Origin: DASXMR01 sp036495525
GTDB lineage: Bacteria; Actinomycetota; Actinomycetes; Streptosporangiales; Streptosporangiaceae
Direction: 5' to 3'
Assembly: GCA_036495525.1 (NCBI GenBank)
Contig: DASXMR010000124.1
Location: 1 to 36,439, forward strand
Length of the DNA stretch: 36,439 nt
Made by a program: the position numbers and the translations under genes. Of this stretch, positions 17,625-25,347 are shown piece after piece. The number at the start of each line of letters is the position of its first letter. Position 1 is the first letter of the stretch. Under the pieces are notes generated by a model. It was not told the DNA's origin and ran no database searches. It was given only the letters and a program-made list of their open reading frames with translations.

Positions 17625-18509
17625 GTGGGGACCGATGCGTTTGGCCGGCTGCCTGGACGGCAGCTCCCGCCCGCCTACCTCGGCGCAGGCACGTCGTCGT
17701 TCGCTGACTTCCTCGCCGCGGCGGCGCCGGACCTGCTGCCATCCTCGCCAGCGGCCGGCGGCGCGGCGGGCGGAACGCTGCCCGCCGACCTGCCGCACGG
17801 CACCACGATCGTCGCGGCCGCGTTCGACGGCGGCGTGGTAATGGCCGGCGACCGGCGTGCGACCGCCGGCAGCATGATCGCGCAGCGCGAGATCGAGAAG
17901 GTCATGCGCAGCGACGAGTACTCCTGCATCGGCATCGCCGGCGCGGCCGGCGTGGGCCTTGACCTGGTGCGGCTGTTCCGGGTCGAGCTTGAGCACTACG
18001 AGAAGCTGGAAGGCCGCGCGCTGTCACTGGAAGGCAAGGCCAACCGGCTCGCGACCATCATCCGCGGCAACCTGGGCGCCGCGATGCAGGGCCTAGTCGT
18101 GGTCCCGCTGTTCGCCGGGTACGACGACGATCGCGGCCAGGGCCGGATCTTCAGCTACGACGTGACCGGCGGCCGGTACGAAGAGCACCGGTTCCACTCG
18201 ATCGGCTCCGGCTCGCCGTTCGCCCGCGGCTCGCTGAAGAAGCTCTACGCCGACGGCATGCAGGCCGCCGACGCGATCCTGGCCTGCATGCAGGCCCTGT
18301 ACGACGCGGCAGACGATGACTCGGCGACCGGCGGGCCCGACCTGACCAGGCGGATCTTCCCGATCGTCACGACGGTCACCGCGGATGGCTTCCAGAAGCT
18401 GACCGAGGACGAGTCGGCCGGGTACGCCCAGAGCGTGGTCGACGGCAGGATGAGCCAGCCAGACGGCCCGGCAGCACCGCTGCACCAGGCCACCGGCCAG
18501 AACGGATAA
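17625..18509 (+). CDS. prcB: 20S proteasome beta subunit PrcB
   Basis: Catalytic subunit of the core particle, 294 residues. A propeptide of 59 residues ends LPADLPHG and is cut to expose Thr60, the N-terminal nucleophile, in the conserved TTIVAAAFDGG. GDRRATAG and the Lys/Asp of the Ntn-hydrolase site follow, as do GIAGAAGVG and SIGSGSPFARGSLK. The C-terminal tail after about 275 is Pro/Gln-rich. The start at GTG 17625 is supported by AGGAGG six bases upstream. It is followed by prcA after a gap of 127 bp, longer than in mycobacteria, where the two nearly touch. Confidence 0.97.
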   Translation: MGTDAFGRLPGRQLPPAYLGAGTSSFADFLAAAAPDLLPSSPAAGGAAGGTLPADLPHGTTIVAAAFDGGVVMAGDRRATAGSMIAQREIEKVMRSDEYSCIGIAGAAGVGLDLVRLFRVELEHYEKLEGRALSLEGKANRLATIIRGNLGAAMQGLVVVPLFAGYDDDRGQGRIFSYDVTGGRYEEHRFHSIGSGSPFARGSLKKLYADGMQAADAILACMQALYDAADDDSATGGPDLTRRIFPIVTTVTADGFQKLTEDESAGYAQSVVDGRMSQPDGPAAPLHQATGQNG

Positions 18510-18636
18510 CCGCCACGACCGTGTCCCGCCAGTGCCCGGCCTGCCGCCAGGCAAGCCGCAAGCCCCCGCCGCAGCACCTGACCGCGGTGGTGCCCCCAGA
18601 ACCCGACGAGCAGCAAGGGAAACCCCAGCGGTGACG

Positions 18637-19494
18637 ATGCCGTTCTACGTGTCGCCCGAGCAGGCGATGAGGGACAAGGCGGATTTCGCGCGCAAGGCGA
18701 TCACGCGCATCCGCAGCGGCCTGGTGATCGCCTACGACGCCGGGATCCTGTTCATCGCGCCCAATCCGTCGAAGGCACTGCAGAAGTTCAGCGAGATCTA
18801 CGACCGGATCGCGTTCGCCGCCGTCGGCAGGTACAACGAGTTCGAGAACCTGCGCAAGGCGGGGATCCGCTACGCCGACATGACCGGGTACCAGTACGAC
18901 CGGCAGGACGTGACCGCGCGCGGGCTCGCCAACTGGTACGCGCAGCTGCTCGGCACCATTTTCACCGAGAGCCAGAAGCCATTCGAGGTGGAAATCCTGG
19001 TTGCCGAGGTCGGCGCCACCGCCCAGGAAGACCAGATCTACCGGATCCCCTTCGACGGCTCGGTGGTCGAGGAGCACGACTTCGTGGTCATGGGCGGGCA
19101 CGCCGATCAGGTCTCCGGCGTCATCAAGGAGCAGTACACGCCTGGCCTGTCGCTGTCGAGCGCGCTCAGCCTCGCGGTGACCGCATTGTCGGGGCAGAGT
19201 AACGGGGAGCGGCCGGAGATCACCGCGGCCGAGCTTGAGGTCGCTGTCCTCGACCGGTCAAGGGACCACCGGGCGTTCCGCCGGCTGACTGGCGCCCGGC
19301 TCGATGCGATGCTGGCAGAGGTCAAGGGGCAGCAGGACGCGGGCCAGGCAGCTGCCGCCGAGGCAGGGGCAGCGGGCTCCGGCGGCGGCGAGCAGCAGCA
19401 GCAGCAGTCCGGCGAGTCAGGCACAGCATCGGGCACGGCCGGCGAGCCGGGCAGCAACGGGGGAGCAGCACATGACGACCGACCAGGCAGCTAG
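18637..19494 (+). CDS. prcA: 20S proteasome alpha subunit PrcA
   Basis: Structural ring subunit that gates the core particle and binds the ARC tail. FYVSPEQAMRDKADFARKAI at the start, FIAPNPSKALQKFSEIYDRI, GYQYDRQDVTARGLANWYAQ and FDGSVVEEHDFVVMGG closely follow mycobacterial PrcA. ATG 18637 matches where homologues begin. GTG 18631 is two codons earlier, and GTG 18532 would add 35 Pro/Arg-rich residues to the gating N-terminus, which is unlikely. The mature-length protein is 285 residues, about 40 longer than Mtb PrcA because of a Gly/Ser/Gln-rich tail with a run of five Gln. The ribosome binding site is weak (AAGGGA, 15 bases upstream). Confidence 0.95.
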   Translation: MPFYVSPEQAMRDKADFARKAITRIRSGLVIAYDAGILFIAPNPSKALQKFSEIYDRIAFAAVGRYNEFENLRKAGIRYADMTGYQYDRQDVTARGLANWYAQLLGTIFTESQKPFEVEILVAEVGATAQEDQIYRIPFDGSVVEEHDFVVMGGHADQVSGVIKEQYTPGLSLSSALSLAVTALSGQSNGERPEITAAELEVAVLDRSRDHRAFRRLTGARLDAMLAEVKGQQDAGQAAAAEAGAAGSGGGEQQQQQSGESGTASGTAGEPGSNGGAAHDDRPGS

Positions 19495-19518
19495 CGCGGC
19501 GGACCGGTGAGCTGACGC

Positions 19519-20877
19519 GTGGACAGGCGGATCTTCGGGCTGGAGAACGAGTACGGGGTGACCTGTACCTTCCGCGGGCAGCGGCGGCTGTCTCCGGACG
19601 AGGTGGCCAGGTACCTGTTTCGCCGGGTGGTGTCGTGGGGCCGCAGCAGTAACGTGTTCCTGCGCAACGGCGCCCGGCTGTACCTGGACGTCGGCAGCCA
19701 TCCCGAGTACGCGACGCCAGAGTGCGACAGCCTGATCGACCTGGTCACGCACGACAAGGCGGGCGAGCGGATCCTGGAGGGCCTGCTCGTCGACGCCGAC
19801 CGGCGGCTGCGGGAGGAAGGCATCGCCGGCGACATCTACCTGTTCAAGAACAACACCGACTCGGCTGGCAACTCCTACGGCTGCCACGAGAACTACCTGG
19901 TCGGCCGGCACGGCGAGTTCGGCCGGCTGGCTGACATCCTGATCCCGTTCCTGGTCACCAGGCAGATCATCTGCGGGGCAGGCAAGGTGCTGCAGACGCC
20001 GCGCGGCGCGGTCTACTGCGTCAGCCAGCGCGCCGAGCACATCTGGGAAGGCGTCTCGTCGGCGACCACCAGGTCCCGCCCGATCATCAACACCAGGGAC
20101 GAGCCGCACGCGGATGCGGAGCGATTCCGGCGGCTGCACGTGATCGTCGGCGACTCGAACATGAGCGAGACCACCATGCTGCTGAAGGTCGGTGCGACCG
20201 ACCTGGTGCTGCGGATGGTCGAGGCCGGCACGGTGATGCGCGACCTGACCCTGGAAAACCCGATCAGGGCGATCAGGGACGTCAGTCATGACATGTCAGG
20301 ACGGCGCAAGATCCGGCTGGCCAGCGGCCGGGAGGTCAGCGCCCTTGACATCCAGCAGGAGTACCTGACCAAGGCCAGGGATTTCACCGACCGGCGCGGC
20401 GCCGACCCCATGACCAGCCGGGTGCTGGCGCTGTGGGAGCAGGCGCTGAAGGCGGTCAGCACCGGCGACCTGGGCATGGTCGCGCGGCAGGTGGACTGGG
20501 TGACCAAGTACCAGCTGATCGAGCGGTATCGGGCCAAGCATGACCTGCCGCTGTCCTCGCCGCGGGTCGCTCAGCTCGACCTCGCCTACCACGACGTGCA
20601 TCGCGGCCGCGGCCTCTACTACCTGCTGCAGCAGCGCGGCGCGGTCGACCGGGTCTGCCGCGACCTGGACATCTTCGCCGCCAAGTCGGTGCCACCGCAG
20701 ACCACAAGGGCGCGGCTGCGCGGCGAGTTCATCCGCCGGGCGCAGGAGCGGCGCCGGGACTTCACGGTGGACTGGGTGCACCTCAAGCTCAATGACCAGG
20801 CACAGCGGACAGTGCTGTGCAAGGACCCGTTCCGGTCCGTCGACGAGCGGGTCGACAAGCTCATCGCCGGCATGTGA
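19519..20877 (+). CDS. pafA: Pup ligase PafA
   Basis: A 452-residue ligase that uses ATP to phosphorylate the Pup C-terminal Glu and forms an isopeptide bond with a substrate lysine. The length is the same as I recall for Mtb PafA. Key parts: RRIFGLENEYGVTCTF (Glu9, Tyr12), NGARLYLDVGSHPEYATPE with catalytic Asp57, FKNNTDSAGNSYGCHENY, RPIINTRDEPHAD, and DFTVDWVHLKLNDQAQRT near the end. It lacks the Dop loop. The GTG at 19519 has no good ribosome binding site and lies 24 bp after prcA, so coupled or read-through translation is likely. A GC hairpin (CCGGCG / CGCCGG) follows its stop. Confidence 0.97.
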   Translation: MDRRIFGLENEYGVTCTFRGQRRLSPDEVARYLFRRVVSWGRSSNVFLRNGARLYLDVGSHPEYATPECDSLIDLVTHDKAGERILEGLLVDADRRLREEGIAGDIYLFKNNTDSAGNSYGCHENYLVGRHGEFGRLADILIPFLVTRQIICGAGKVLQTPRGAVYCVSQRAEHIWEGVSSATTRSRPIINTRDEPHADAERFRRLHVIVGDSNMSETTMLLKVGATDLVLRMVEAGTVMRDLTLENPIRAIRDVSHDMSGRRKIRLASGREVSALDIQQEYLTKARDFTDRRGADPMTSRVLALWEQALKAVSTGDLGMVARQVDWVTKYQLIERYRAKHDLPLSSPRVAQLDLAYHDVHRGRGLYYLLQQRGAVDRVCRDLDIFAAKSVPPQTTRARLRGEFIRRAQERRRDFTVDWVHLKLNDQAQRTVLCKDPFRSVDERVDKLIAGM

Positions 20878-20918
20878 CCCCGGCGGGCGCTGGCGCCGGA
20901 ACGGCCAGCCGCAGCGGG

Positions 20919-20924
20919 TAGGCT
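20919..20924 (+). promoter_or_regulatory. -10 box TAGGCT before the FKBP gene
   Basis: TAGGCT lies 34 bases upstream of the ATG at 20959, giving a leader of about 28 nt that contains GAGGA as ribosome binding site. Confidence 0.45.
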
Positions 20925-20958
20925 GACTGCGCTCCGCACGCCCACCTTGAGGACTGTC

Positions 20959-21942
20959 ATGCGACGCACCGCAGTTGCGGTCATTGTTCCGCTGATCACC
21001 GCCATCACCGTCGCTGCTTGCGGCGGATCTTCGCCGTCCTCGGCGTCCAAGCCCCCCGCGAGCCCCCCGGCTAGCGGCGGCACCGTGCAGGTGTCCGGTC
21101 AGTTCAACACGCAGCCGACGGTGCACATACCGGCGACCACCCCCGGCACCGCGCTGCAGGTCAAGACCGAGGTGCAGGGCAGCGGGCCGACGCTCGCGAC
21201 CGGCGACAATGTCCTCGGCAACTTCTCCGTGTACCTCTGGAGCGGCACGACCAACAAGCTGCTGGACAGCACGTACACCACCGGCCCGCAGATCCTGCCC
21301 GCCAACATCCCGCTGACCGGCCTGGCGACGGCGCTGAAGAATCAGAAGGCCGGCAGCCGGATCCTCGCCGTGCTGCCGCCCAAGTATGCCTACGGCTCGC
21401 AGGGCAACTCGCAGCTCGGCGTCAGCGGCACCGACACGCTGGTCTGGGTCATCGACGTGATCAAGGGCTTCAGCCCGAGCGCGCAGGCGACCGGCACGCG
21501 CGTGTCCAATGGCGGCGGCAGCCTGCCGACGGTGACGCCCGGCAAGGCAGGAGCGGGCCCGGCGATCAAGGTTCCCGGCGGTCAGCCGCCGTCCAAGCTG
21601 ATCGTCAAGACGCTGATCAAGGGCCACGGCAAGCCGCTGGCTGCCGGGCAGCAGGTGGTCGCCAACTACACCGGCCTGCTCTGGCGCAACGGGAAGGTGT
21701 TCAGCACGACCTGGCCGTCCCCGCAGACGCCGACCAGCACGCCGTTCTCGTTCAAGATGGGCGGCCTGGTGCCTGGCCTGAACACCGGCCTCGTCGGCAT
21801 CCCGGTCGGCAGCCGGGTGATGTTCGTGATACCGCCCGCCCAGGGCTACGGCTCTAAGGGCAATCCCCAGGCCGGGATCAAGGGGACGGACACGCTGGTG
21901 TTCGTGTTCGACATCCTGGACGCAGAGCCTGCGGCAGGCTGA
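20959..21942 (+). CDS. lipoprotein with two FKBP-type peptidyl-prolyl isomerase domains
   Basis: Secreted, membrane-anchored proline isomerase, 327 residues. The N-terminus MRRTAVAVIVPL..TVAAC is a lipoprotein signal with lipobox VAAC; the mature Cys is followed by a Ser/Pro-rich spacer. FKBP domain 1 (about 60-175) ends VLPPKYAYGSQGN..GTDTLVWVIDV; domain 2 (about 195-325) has VVANYTGLLWRNGKVFSTTW, VPGLNTGL and VIPPAQGYGSKGN..GTDTLVFVFDI. The first domain is the more divergent in its substrate pocket, so it may be less active (inference). As I recall, Streptomyces has two separate FKBP genes beside pafA; here both domains are in one protein. TTG 20947 is in frame, but ATG 20959 fits GAGGA. 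Confidence 0.9.
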   Translation: MRRTAVAVIVPLITAITVAACGGSSPSSASKPPASPPASGGTVQVSGQFNTQPTVHIPATTPGTALQVKTEVQGSGPTLATGDNVLGNFSVYLWSGTTNKLLDSTYTTGPQILPANIPLTGLATALKNQKAGSRILAVLPPKYAYGSQGNSQLGVSGTDTLVWVIDVIKGFSPSAQATGTRVSNGGGSLPTVTPGKAGAGPAIKVPGGQPPSKLIVKTLIKGHGKPLAAGQQVVANYTGLLWRNGKVFSTTWPSPQTPTSTPFSFKMGGLVPGLNTGLVGIPVGSRVMFVIPPAQGYGSKGNPQAGIKGTDTLVFVFDILDAEPAAG

Positions 21943-21950
21943 GCCGTGCT

Positions 21951-22049
21951 GCTCGGGGGGGGCGACCCCCCGAGCCTCCCGCATGCCGTTCGCCCGGGCC
22001 GACCTCCGGTCGGCCGTCGCGACCGTCAGTCGCGGGGGACACCCCCGCG
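21951..22049. terminator. cluster of four hairpins between convergent genes
   Basis: Within 99 bp there are four inverted repeats: a 10-bp stem at 21951-21960/21966-21975 (5-nt loop); an 8-bp stem at 21997-22004/22008-22015 (loop TCC); a 6-bp stem at 22018-22023/22029-22034; and an 8-bp stem at 22031-22038/22042-22049 (loop ACA). The last two overlap and would compete. The last one reaches into the 3' end of the minus-strand gene. They probably stop transcription from both sides. Confidence 0.6.
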
Positions 22050-22487
22050 GACCCCCAGGCGCGCCAGGTGATCCGTGAGGTCGTCGGCGATCAGGCTGAG
22101 GCCGATGCCGAGCATCCAGACGTCCTTGGCCAGGGCCGTGCCCTGCTGGCTCGGGCGAAGGCTGCCCTCGCGGCGCATGCCGGGGGTCTTGACGTACATG
22201 CCGAGCAGGCTGCCGGAGAACGCGGTCAGGCCAGCCCCGGCCAGCCCGGCCGGCACGACCGGCACGAGCAGTGCCCCTCCGAGCGCGATCTCAGCGGCGG
22301 CCAGCAGCCGGGCGAAGTCGCCGGGCTTCAGACGGTCGAGGAACGGGTAAGTGCCGACCGCCATCCCGTGCAGCCTGGCGGCCGTCTGCTCATCGGCTGA
22401 CCACTTGCCGATGCCCGAGTTCAGGATGAACGCGCCAGCGGCCGCCCTGGCCGGAAGTCGCCGCAGCCTGGCCGCGATTCGCATCAT
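22026..22487 (-). CDS. DoxX-like small membrane protein
   Basis: A 153-residue protein with about four hydrophobic segments. FILNSGIGKWSADEQTAARLHGMA and FARLLAAAEIALGGALLVPVV resemble the DoxX family (small membrane proteins linked with quinone or thiol redox chemistry). The similarity is of pattern only, and no catalytic residue is visible. The start ATG at 22487 follows GGAAGGAG closely. It is divergent from the GNAT gene and convergent with the FKBP gene. It is not part of the usual proteasome locus as I know it. Confidence 0.65.
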   Translation of the reverse strand: MMRIAARLRRLPARAAAGAFILNSGIGKWSADEQTAARLHGMAVGTYPFLDRLKPGDFARLLAAAEIALGGALLVPVVPAGLAGAGLTAFSGSLLGMYVKTPGMRREGSLRPSQQGTALAKDVWMLGIGLSLIADDLTDHLARLGVRGGVPRD

Positions 22488-22639
22488 TACTCCTTCCCGG
22501 CCTTGCCGCTGGCCGGCTCATCGCCTGCGCGCCGCTTTGCAGGGCGCAGATCAGTAATTTCCCGTTATTCTCCCGCAGCCGCTGCCGGCGCGACCGGACA
22601 GGGCCGGATCTCCGGCTGCGGAAGCGGCAGCACGGACAT

Positions 22640-22645
22640 TACGGT
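22640..22645 (+). promoter_or_regulatory. -10 box TACGGT, leaderless promoter of the GNAT gene
   Basis: TACGGT is followed by exactly six bases and the GTG at 22652. The next codon is also GTG. No Shine-Dalgarno sequence. Confidence 0.55.
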
Positions 22646-22651
22646 GACCAG

Positions 22652-23077
22652 GTGGTGAGCTACGGGTGGCGGAGTCCGTTCGAGAACGCCGAGGTCAGTG
22701 CCCTGCACGCGGCTGCGTTCGGGCACCGGCCGGTAGCCGAGGACTGGCAGGGGCAGCTGCTGAGGCACAGCCTGGGCTGGGTCTGCGCCCGCCAGGACGA
22801 CGCGCTGGTCGGCTTCGTGAAGGTCATCTGGGACGGGGGAGTGCACGCCTTCGTGCTGGATACGATCGTGGCGCCGGCCCTGCACGGGCAGGGCATCGGC
22901 ACCGCGCTGGTGGCAGTGGCCGAGCGGGAGGCGCGCGCGGCAGGCTGCGAGTGGCTGCACGTGGACTTCGAGGACCACCTGCGCGACTTCTACTTCCGCG
23001 GCTGCGGCTTCAGGCCGACGAACGCCGGCCTGATCGCGCTCCGGCGGTCAGGCTCGCAGAGCGCTCCCGCCGTCTAA
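22652..23077 (+). CDS. GNAT family N-acetyltransferase
   Basis: A 141-residue acetyltransferase. The acetyl-CoA loop is VAPALHGQGIGTALVAVAERE, preceded by the beta-strand AFVLDTIV and followed by CEWLHVDFEDHLRDFYFRGCGF, the typical end of the fold with its C-terminal Tyr/Phe. The N-terminal helix pair (FENAEVSALHAAAFGH) is complete, so the domain is intact. The acceptor substrate cannot be predicted. The leaderless spacing favours GTG 22652 over 22655. It is convergent with the DUF3866 gene, with a hairpin between them. Confidence 0.85.
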   Translation: MVSYGWRSPFENAEVSALHAAAFGHRPVAEDWQGQLLRHSLGWVCARQDDALVGFVKVIWDGGVHAFVLDTIVAPALHGQGIGTALVAVAEREARAAGCEWLHVDFEDHLRDFYFRGCGFRPTNAGLIALRRSGSQSAPAV

Positions 23078-23095
23078 CCCCCCCAGGACGGAGTG

Positions 23096-23129
23096 GCCGG
23101 GCCAGCAGATCTCGCCAGTCCGGCCCGGC
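23096..23129. terminator. hairpin between convergent genes
   Basis: A perfect 8-bp stem (GCCGGGCC at 23096-23103, GGCCCGGC at 23122-23129) with an 18-nt loop lies between the GNAT and DUF3866 stop codons. No T-run. Confidence 0.4.
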
Positions 23130-23181
23130 AGGAAGCCGAGGCTAGACACGCGGCTCGCGGCAGGGCGGGCCCGGCCGGACG

Positions 23182-24291
23182 CTAGGGCTGAACCGCGAGA
23201 CTCGCCGCGTGGCGGCCAGCTGCCGCAGCGGCCAGAAAGTAAGCCTGGTCAGCGGCGAGGTCACGGCCCATGGTGGACAGCGGCACCGGGCAGGTTAGCA
23301 GCGCCTCGGCCAGCCCGGTCACGCTGACCCTTACCACCCGGTGCCGGGCGGCGAGCGGCTGGACGGCGGCTAGCACCGCGGCGCCCATCTCGCCCGGCAG
23401 ATCAGGTACCGCCACGTCAGCGACGGCCAGAGCCACCCGGCCGTAGGCCGTCAGGCTGTGATGAGAGACGCCGCTGTGCCGGCTGCGCCGATCGGCCTCG
23501 CTGATCCGCAGCGCCGCGACCGGGCGGCCGCCAAGCACCGAGACGGCGTTCACCGCCTCGCCGGCCGCCACGCCGGAGAAGCCCCAGCGGGTACCCGTGC
23601 CGAGCCCGCCCGGTCCCTGGGTCACGATGGCGACTTCGGCGCCGAGCACGTGCCTGGCCGCGAGCAGGCCGGTGTGCAGGGTCACTGCCTCAAGGTCGCC
23701 GCCGAGCGCCTGGCCGACCGTGATCGTGCCGGCCAGCCAGCCGGCCTCGCGCAGCCCTGCGGCGGTGCGGGAGAACCAGGCCGGCAGCGCACCGCCGTCG
23801 AGCATCACGTACGCCGCGACCGGCCCGGCGGTGAGCCCTGCTGGCGCGTGCACGGCAGGCAGCCTGGCGGCCCGGTAGCCGGCCAGCACGGCGGGCAGCG
23901 CGGAGTGCAGGTCAGCGACGACGACCGGCATCCCGGCCAGGTCGTCGGCGTCGCGCAGCACCGCGTGGTGCGGCGAGCCCTGCTCATCGGCGCCCTGCAC
24001 GCATGCCTGCAGCGGCGTGTACCTGGCCTTGACCAGGTGACCGGCCTGATCATCCGGGTCGGGCGGCAGCCGGTCAGGCAGCGCGACCACGAGCGCGTAC
24101 CCGCCGGTGCCGAGGCCGAGGTCGAGTGCCGTGGTATTGAGCAGCACCCGGTCGCCCGGCTCGGGCCTGCCGGTCAGCGCCGGGTAGGCGAGCGCCGGCA
24201 CGGCGGTCCCCGCCACGTCGGCCTCGATCTCGACTGCGCCCGGCCAGCCGCCGAGCACCGCGGTCACCACGCCACTGCGCCACCTGATCAC
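23182..24291 (-). CDS. DUF3866 family protein
   Basis: A 369-residue protein of unknown function recognised as DUF3866 by its start IRWRSGVVTAV, by GDRVLLNTTALDLGLGTGGYALVVA, GHLVKARYTPLQ, and the Gly-rich GPGGLGTGTRWGFSGVAAGEAVNA. Two GTG codons are adjacent. The one at 24291 lies exactly six bases after a TAACCT box, the leaderless spacing seen elsewhere here, and yields a protein starting MIRWR. The track of conserved Gly and Asp suggests an enzyme, but no catalytic motif is known to me. It is divergent from pafB. Confidence 0.85.
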   Translation of the reverse strand: MIRWRSGVVTAVLGGWPGAVEIEADVAGTAVPALAYPALTGRPEPGDRVLLNTTALDLGLGTGGYALVVALPDRLPPDPDDQAGHLVKARYTPLQACVQGADEQGSPHHAVLRDADDLAGMPVVVADLHSALPAVLAGYRAARLPAVHAPAGLTAGPVAAYVMLDGGALPAWFSRTAAGLREAGWLAGTITVGQALGGDLEAVTLHTGLLAARHVLGAEVAIVTQGPGGLGTGTRWGFSGVAAGEAVNAVSVLGGRPVAALRISEADRRSRHSGVSHHSLTAYGRVALAVADVAVPDLPGEMGAAVLAAVQPLAARHRVVRVSVTGLAEALLTCPVPLSTMGRDLAADQAYFLAAAAAGRHAASLAVQP

Positions 24292-24297
24292 CACGGC

Positions 24298-24303
24298 AGG
24301 TTA
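24298..24303 (-). promoter_or_regulatory. -10 box TAACCT, leaderless promoter of the DUF3866 gene
   Basis: On the minus strand TAACCT is followed by six bases and the GTG at 24291. This decides between the two adjacent GTG codons. Confidence 0.55.
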
Positions 24304-24390
24304 GCGTCGGCTGGTGTCTGCCGGAAACTGCCAGCAGAGCGCCCGGCGGCTGCCGAGCCGGGGTAGCTTCAGTGCGGAAGGGGGCGCGTG

Positions 24391-25347
24391 ATGTCAAGGC
24401 GGAAAACCGAGCGGCTGCTGAGCCTCGTGGTCTGCCTGCTTTCCTCGCGCCGGTACCTGACCGCCAACCAGATCCGCGACGCGGTGCCCGGCTACCCGGA
24501 CTCGTTCGAGGCGTTCAAGCGCATGTTCGAACGAGACAAAGATGAGCTGCGCGAGCTGGGCATCCCGCTGGAGACCGGGGCCAACCCGAGCCAGGACGAC
24601 GAGATCGGCTACCGCATCCAGCCGCAGGCGTATCAGCTGCCGGAGATCACCCTGGAGCCGGATGAGGCCGCCGTGCTCGGCCTCGCCGCCAGGGTCTGGC
24701 GGCGGGCGGAGCTGGCCGGCGCGGCCGCCGGGGCGCTGCAGAAGCTGCGCGCCGCCGGCATCGACGCGCAGGACTCCACCCAGCCGGGCATCGAGCCGCG
24801 GGTGAACACCGGCGAGGCCGCGTTCGGGCCGCTGTGGCAGGCCGTCCGCGACGGCCGGCCGGTCGCTTTCGGCTACCGCGCCGCCGGGCGAAGCGCGGTG
24901 CAGCAGCGCCGCCTGGAGCCGTGGGGCGTGGTCAACCGCAACGGCCGCTGGTACGTCGTCGGCCACGACATCGACCGCGACCAGGAACGCGTGTTCCGGC
25001 TCAGCCGGATCGAGGGCGCGGTCACCTTCAGCGGCCCGGCCGGCCGGGTCACCGTGCCGCCGGGCACCGACGTGCGCAAGCTGGTCAGCGCCTGGGACAG
25101 CGAGCCGGCCCCGCAGCGCACCGGCACTCTGCGGCTGCGCCAGGGCGCGGCCTACGGGCTGCGGCGGCAGGCGACCTCGGATGTGCCCGACCCGGATAAC
25201 CCCGGCTGGGATGTGGCCACGGTGGGATTCACCGACACCGGCTGGCACGCCGAGTACATTGCCTCGTTCGGTGCCGACGTCGTCGCGCTGGAGCCAGCTG
25301 ACTTGCGTGACGCGGTCATCGGCAAGCTCAAGGGGACACTGACATGA
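24391..25347 (+). CDS. pafB: WYL-domain transcription regulator PafB
   Basis: A 318-residue subunit of the PafBC regulator, which in mycobacteria activates the LexA-independent DNA-damage response, including proteasome genes and recA. The N-terminal winged helix (RKTERLLSLVVCLLSSRRYL..NQI) is followed by a WYL domain (LEPWGVVNRNGRWYVVGHD..RVFRLSRIEG) and a WCX domain. ATG 24391 is six bases after GGAAGGGGG; GTG 24388 is too close. It overlaps pafC by four bases (ATGA), so the two are made in equal amounts. The WYL domain is thought to sense single-stranded nucleic acid; no ligand is evident from the sequence. Confidence 0.94.
   Translation: MSRRKTERLLSLVVCLLSSRRYLTANQIRDAVPGYPDSFEAFKRMFERDKDELRELGIPLETGANPSQDDEIGYRIQPQAYQLPEITLEPDEAAVLGLAARVWRRAELAGAAAGALQKLRAAGIDAQDSTQPGIEPRVNTGEAAFGPLWQAVRDGRPVAFGYRAAGRSAVQQRRLEPWGVVNRNGRWYVVGHDIDRDQERVFRLSRIEGAVTFSGPAGRVTVPPGTDVRKLVSAWDSEPAPQRTGTLRLRQGAAYGLRRQATSDVPDPDNPGWDVATVGFTDTGWHAEYIASFGADVVALEPADLRDAVIGKLKGTLT

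Noticed and set aside
18532..18636. N-terminal extension of PrcA
   Set aside because: Would put 35 Pro/Arg-rich residues on the gating end of the alpha ring; homologues begin at ATG 18637.
19393..19410. CAG repeat near the end of prcA
   Set aside because: Encodes five Gln in a disordered tail; short in-frame codon runs like this are common and it is not a separate element.
20296..21984. 562-residue open frame on the minus strand
   Set aside because: It lies opposite pafA and the FKBP gene, both clear families. The translation is His/Arg/Gly-rich without domains, a common artefact of high-GC codon bias.
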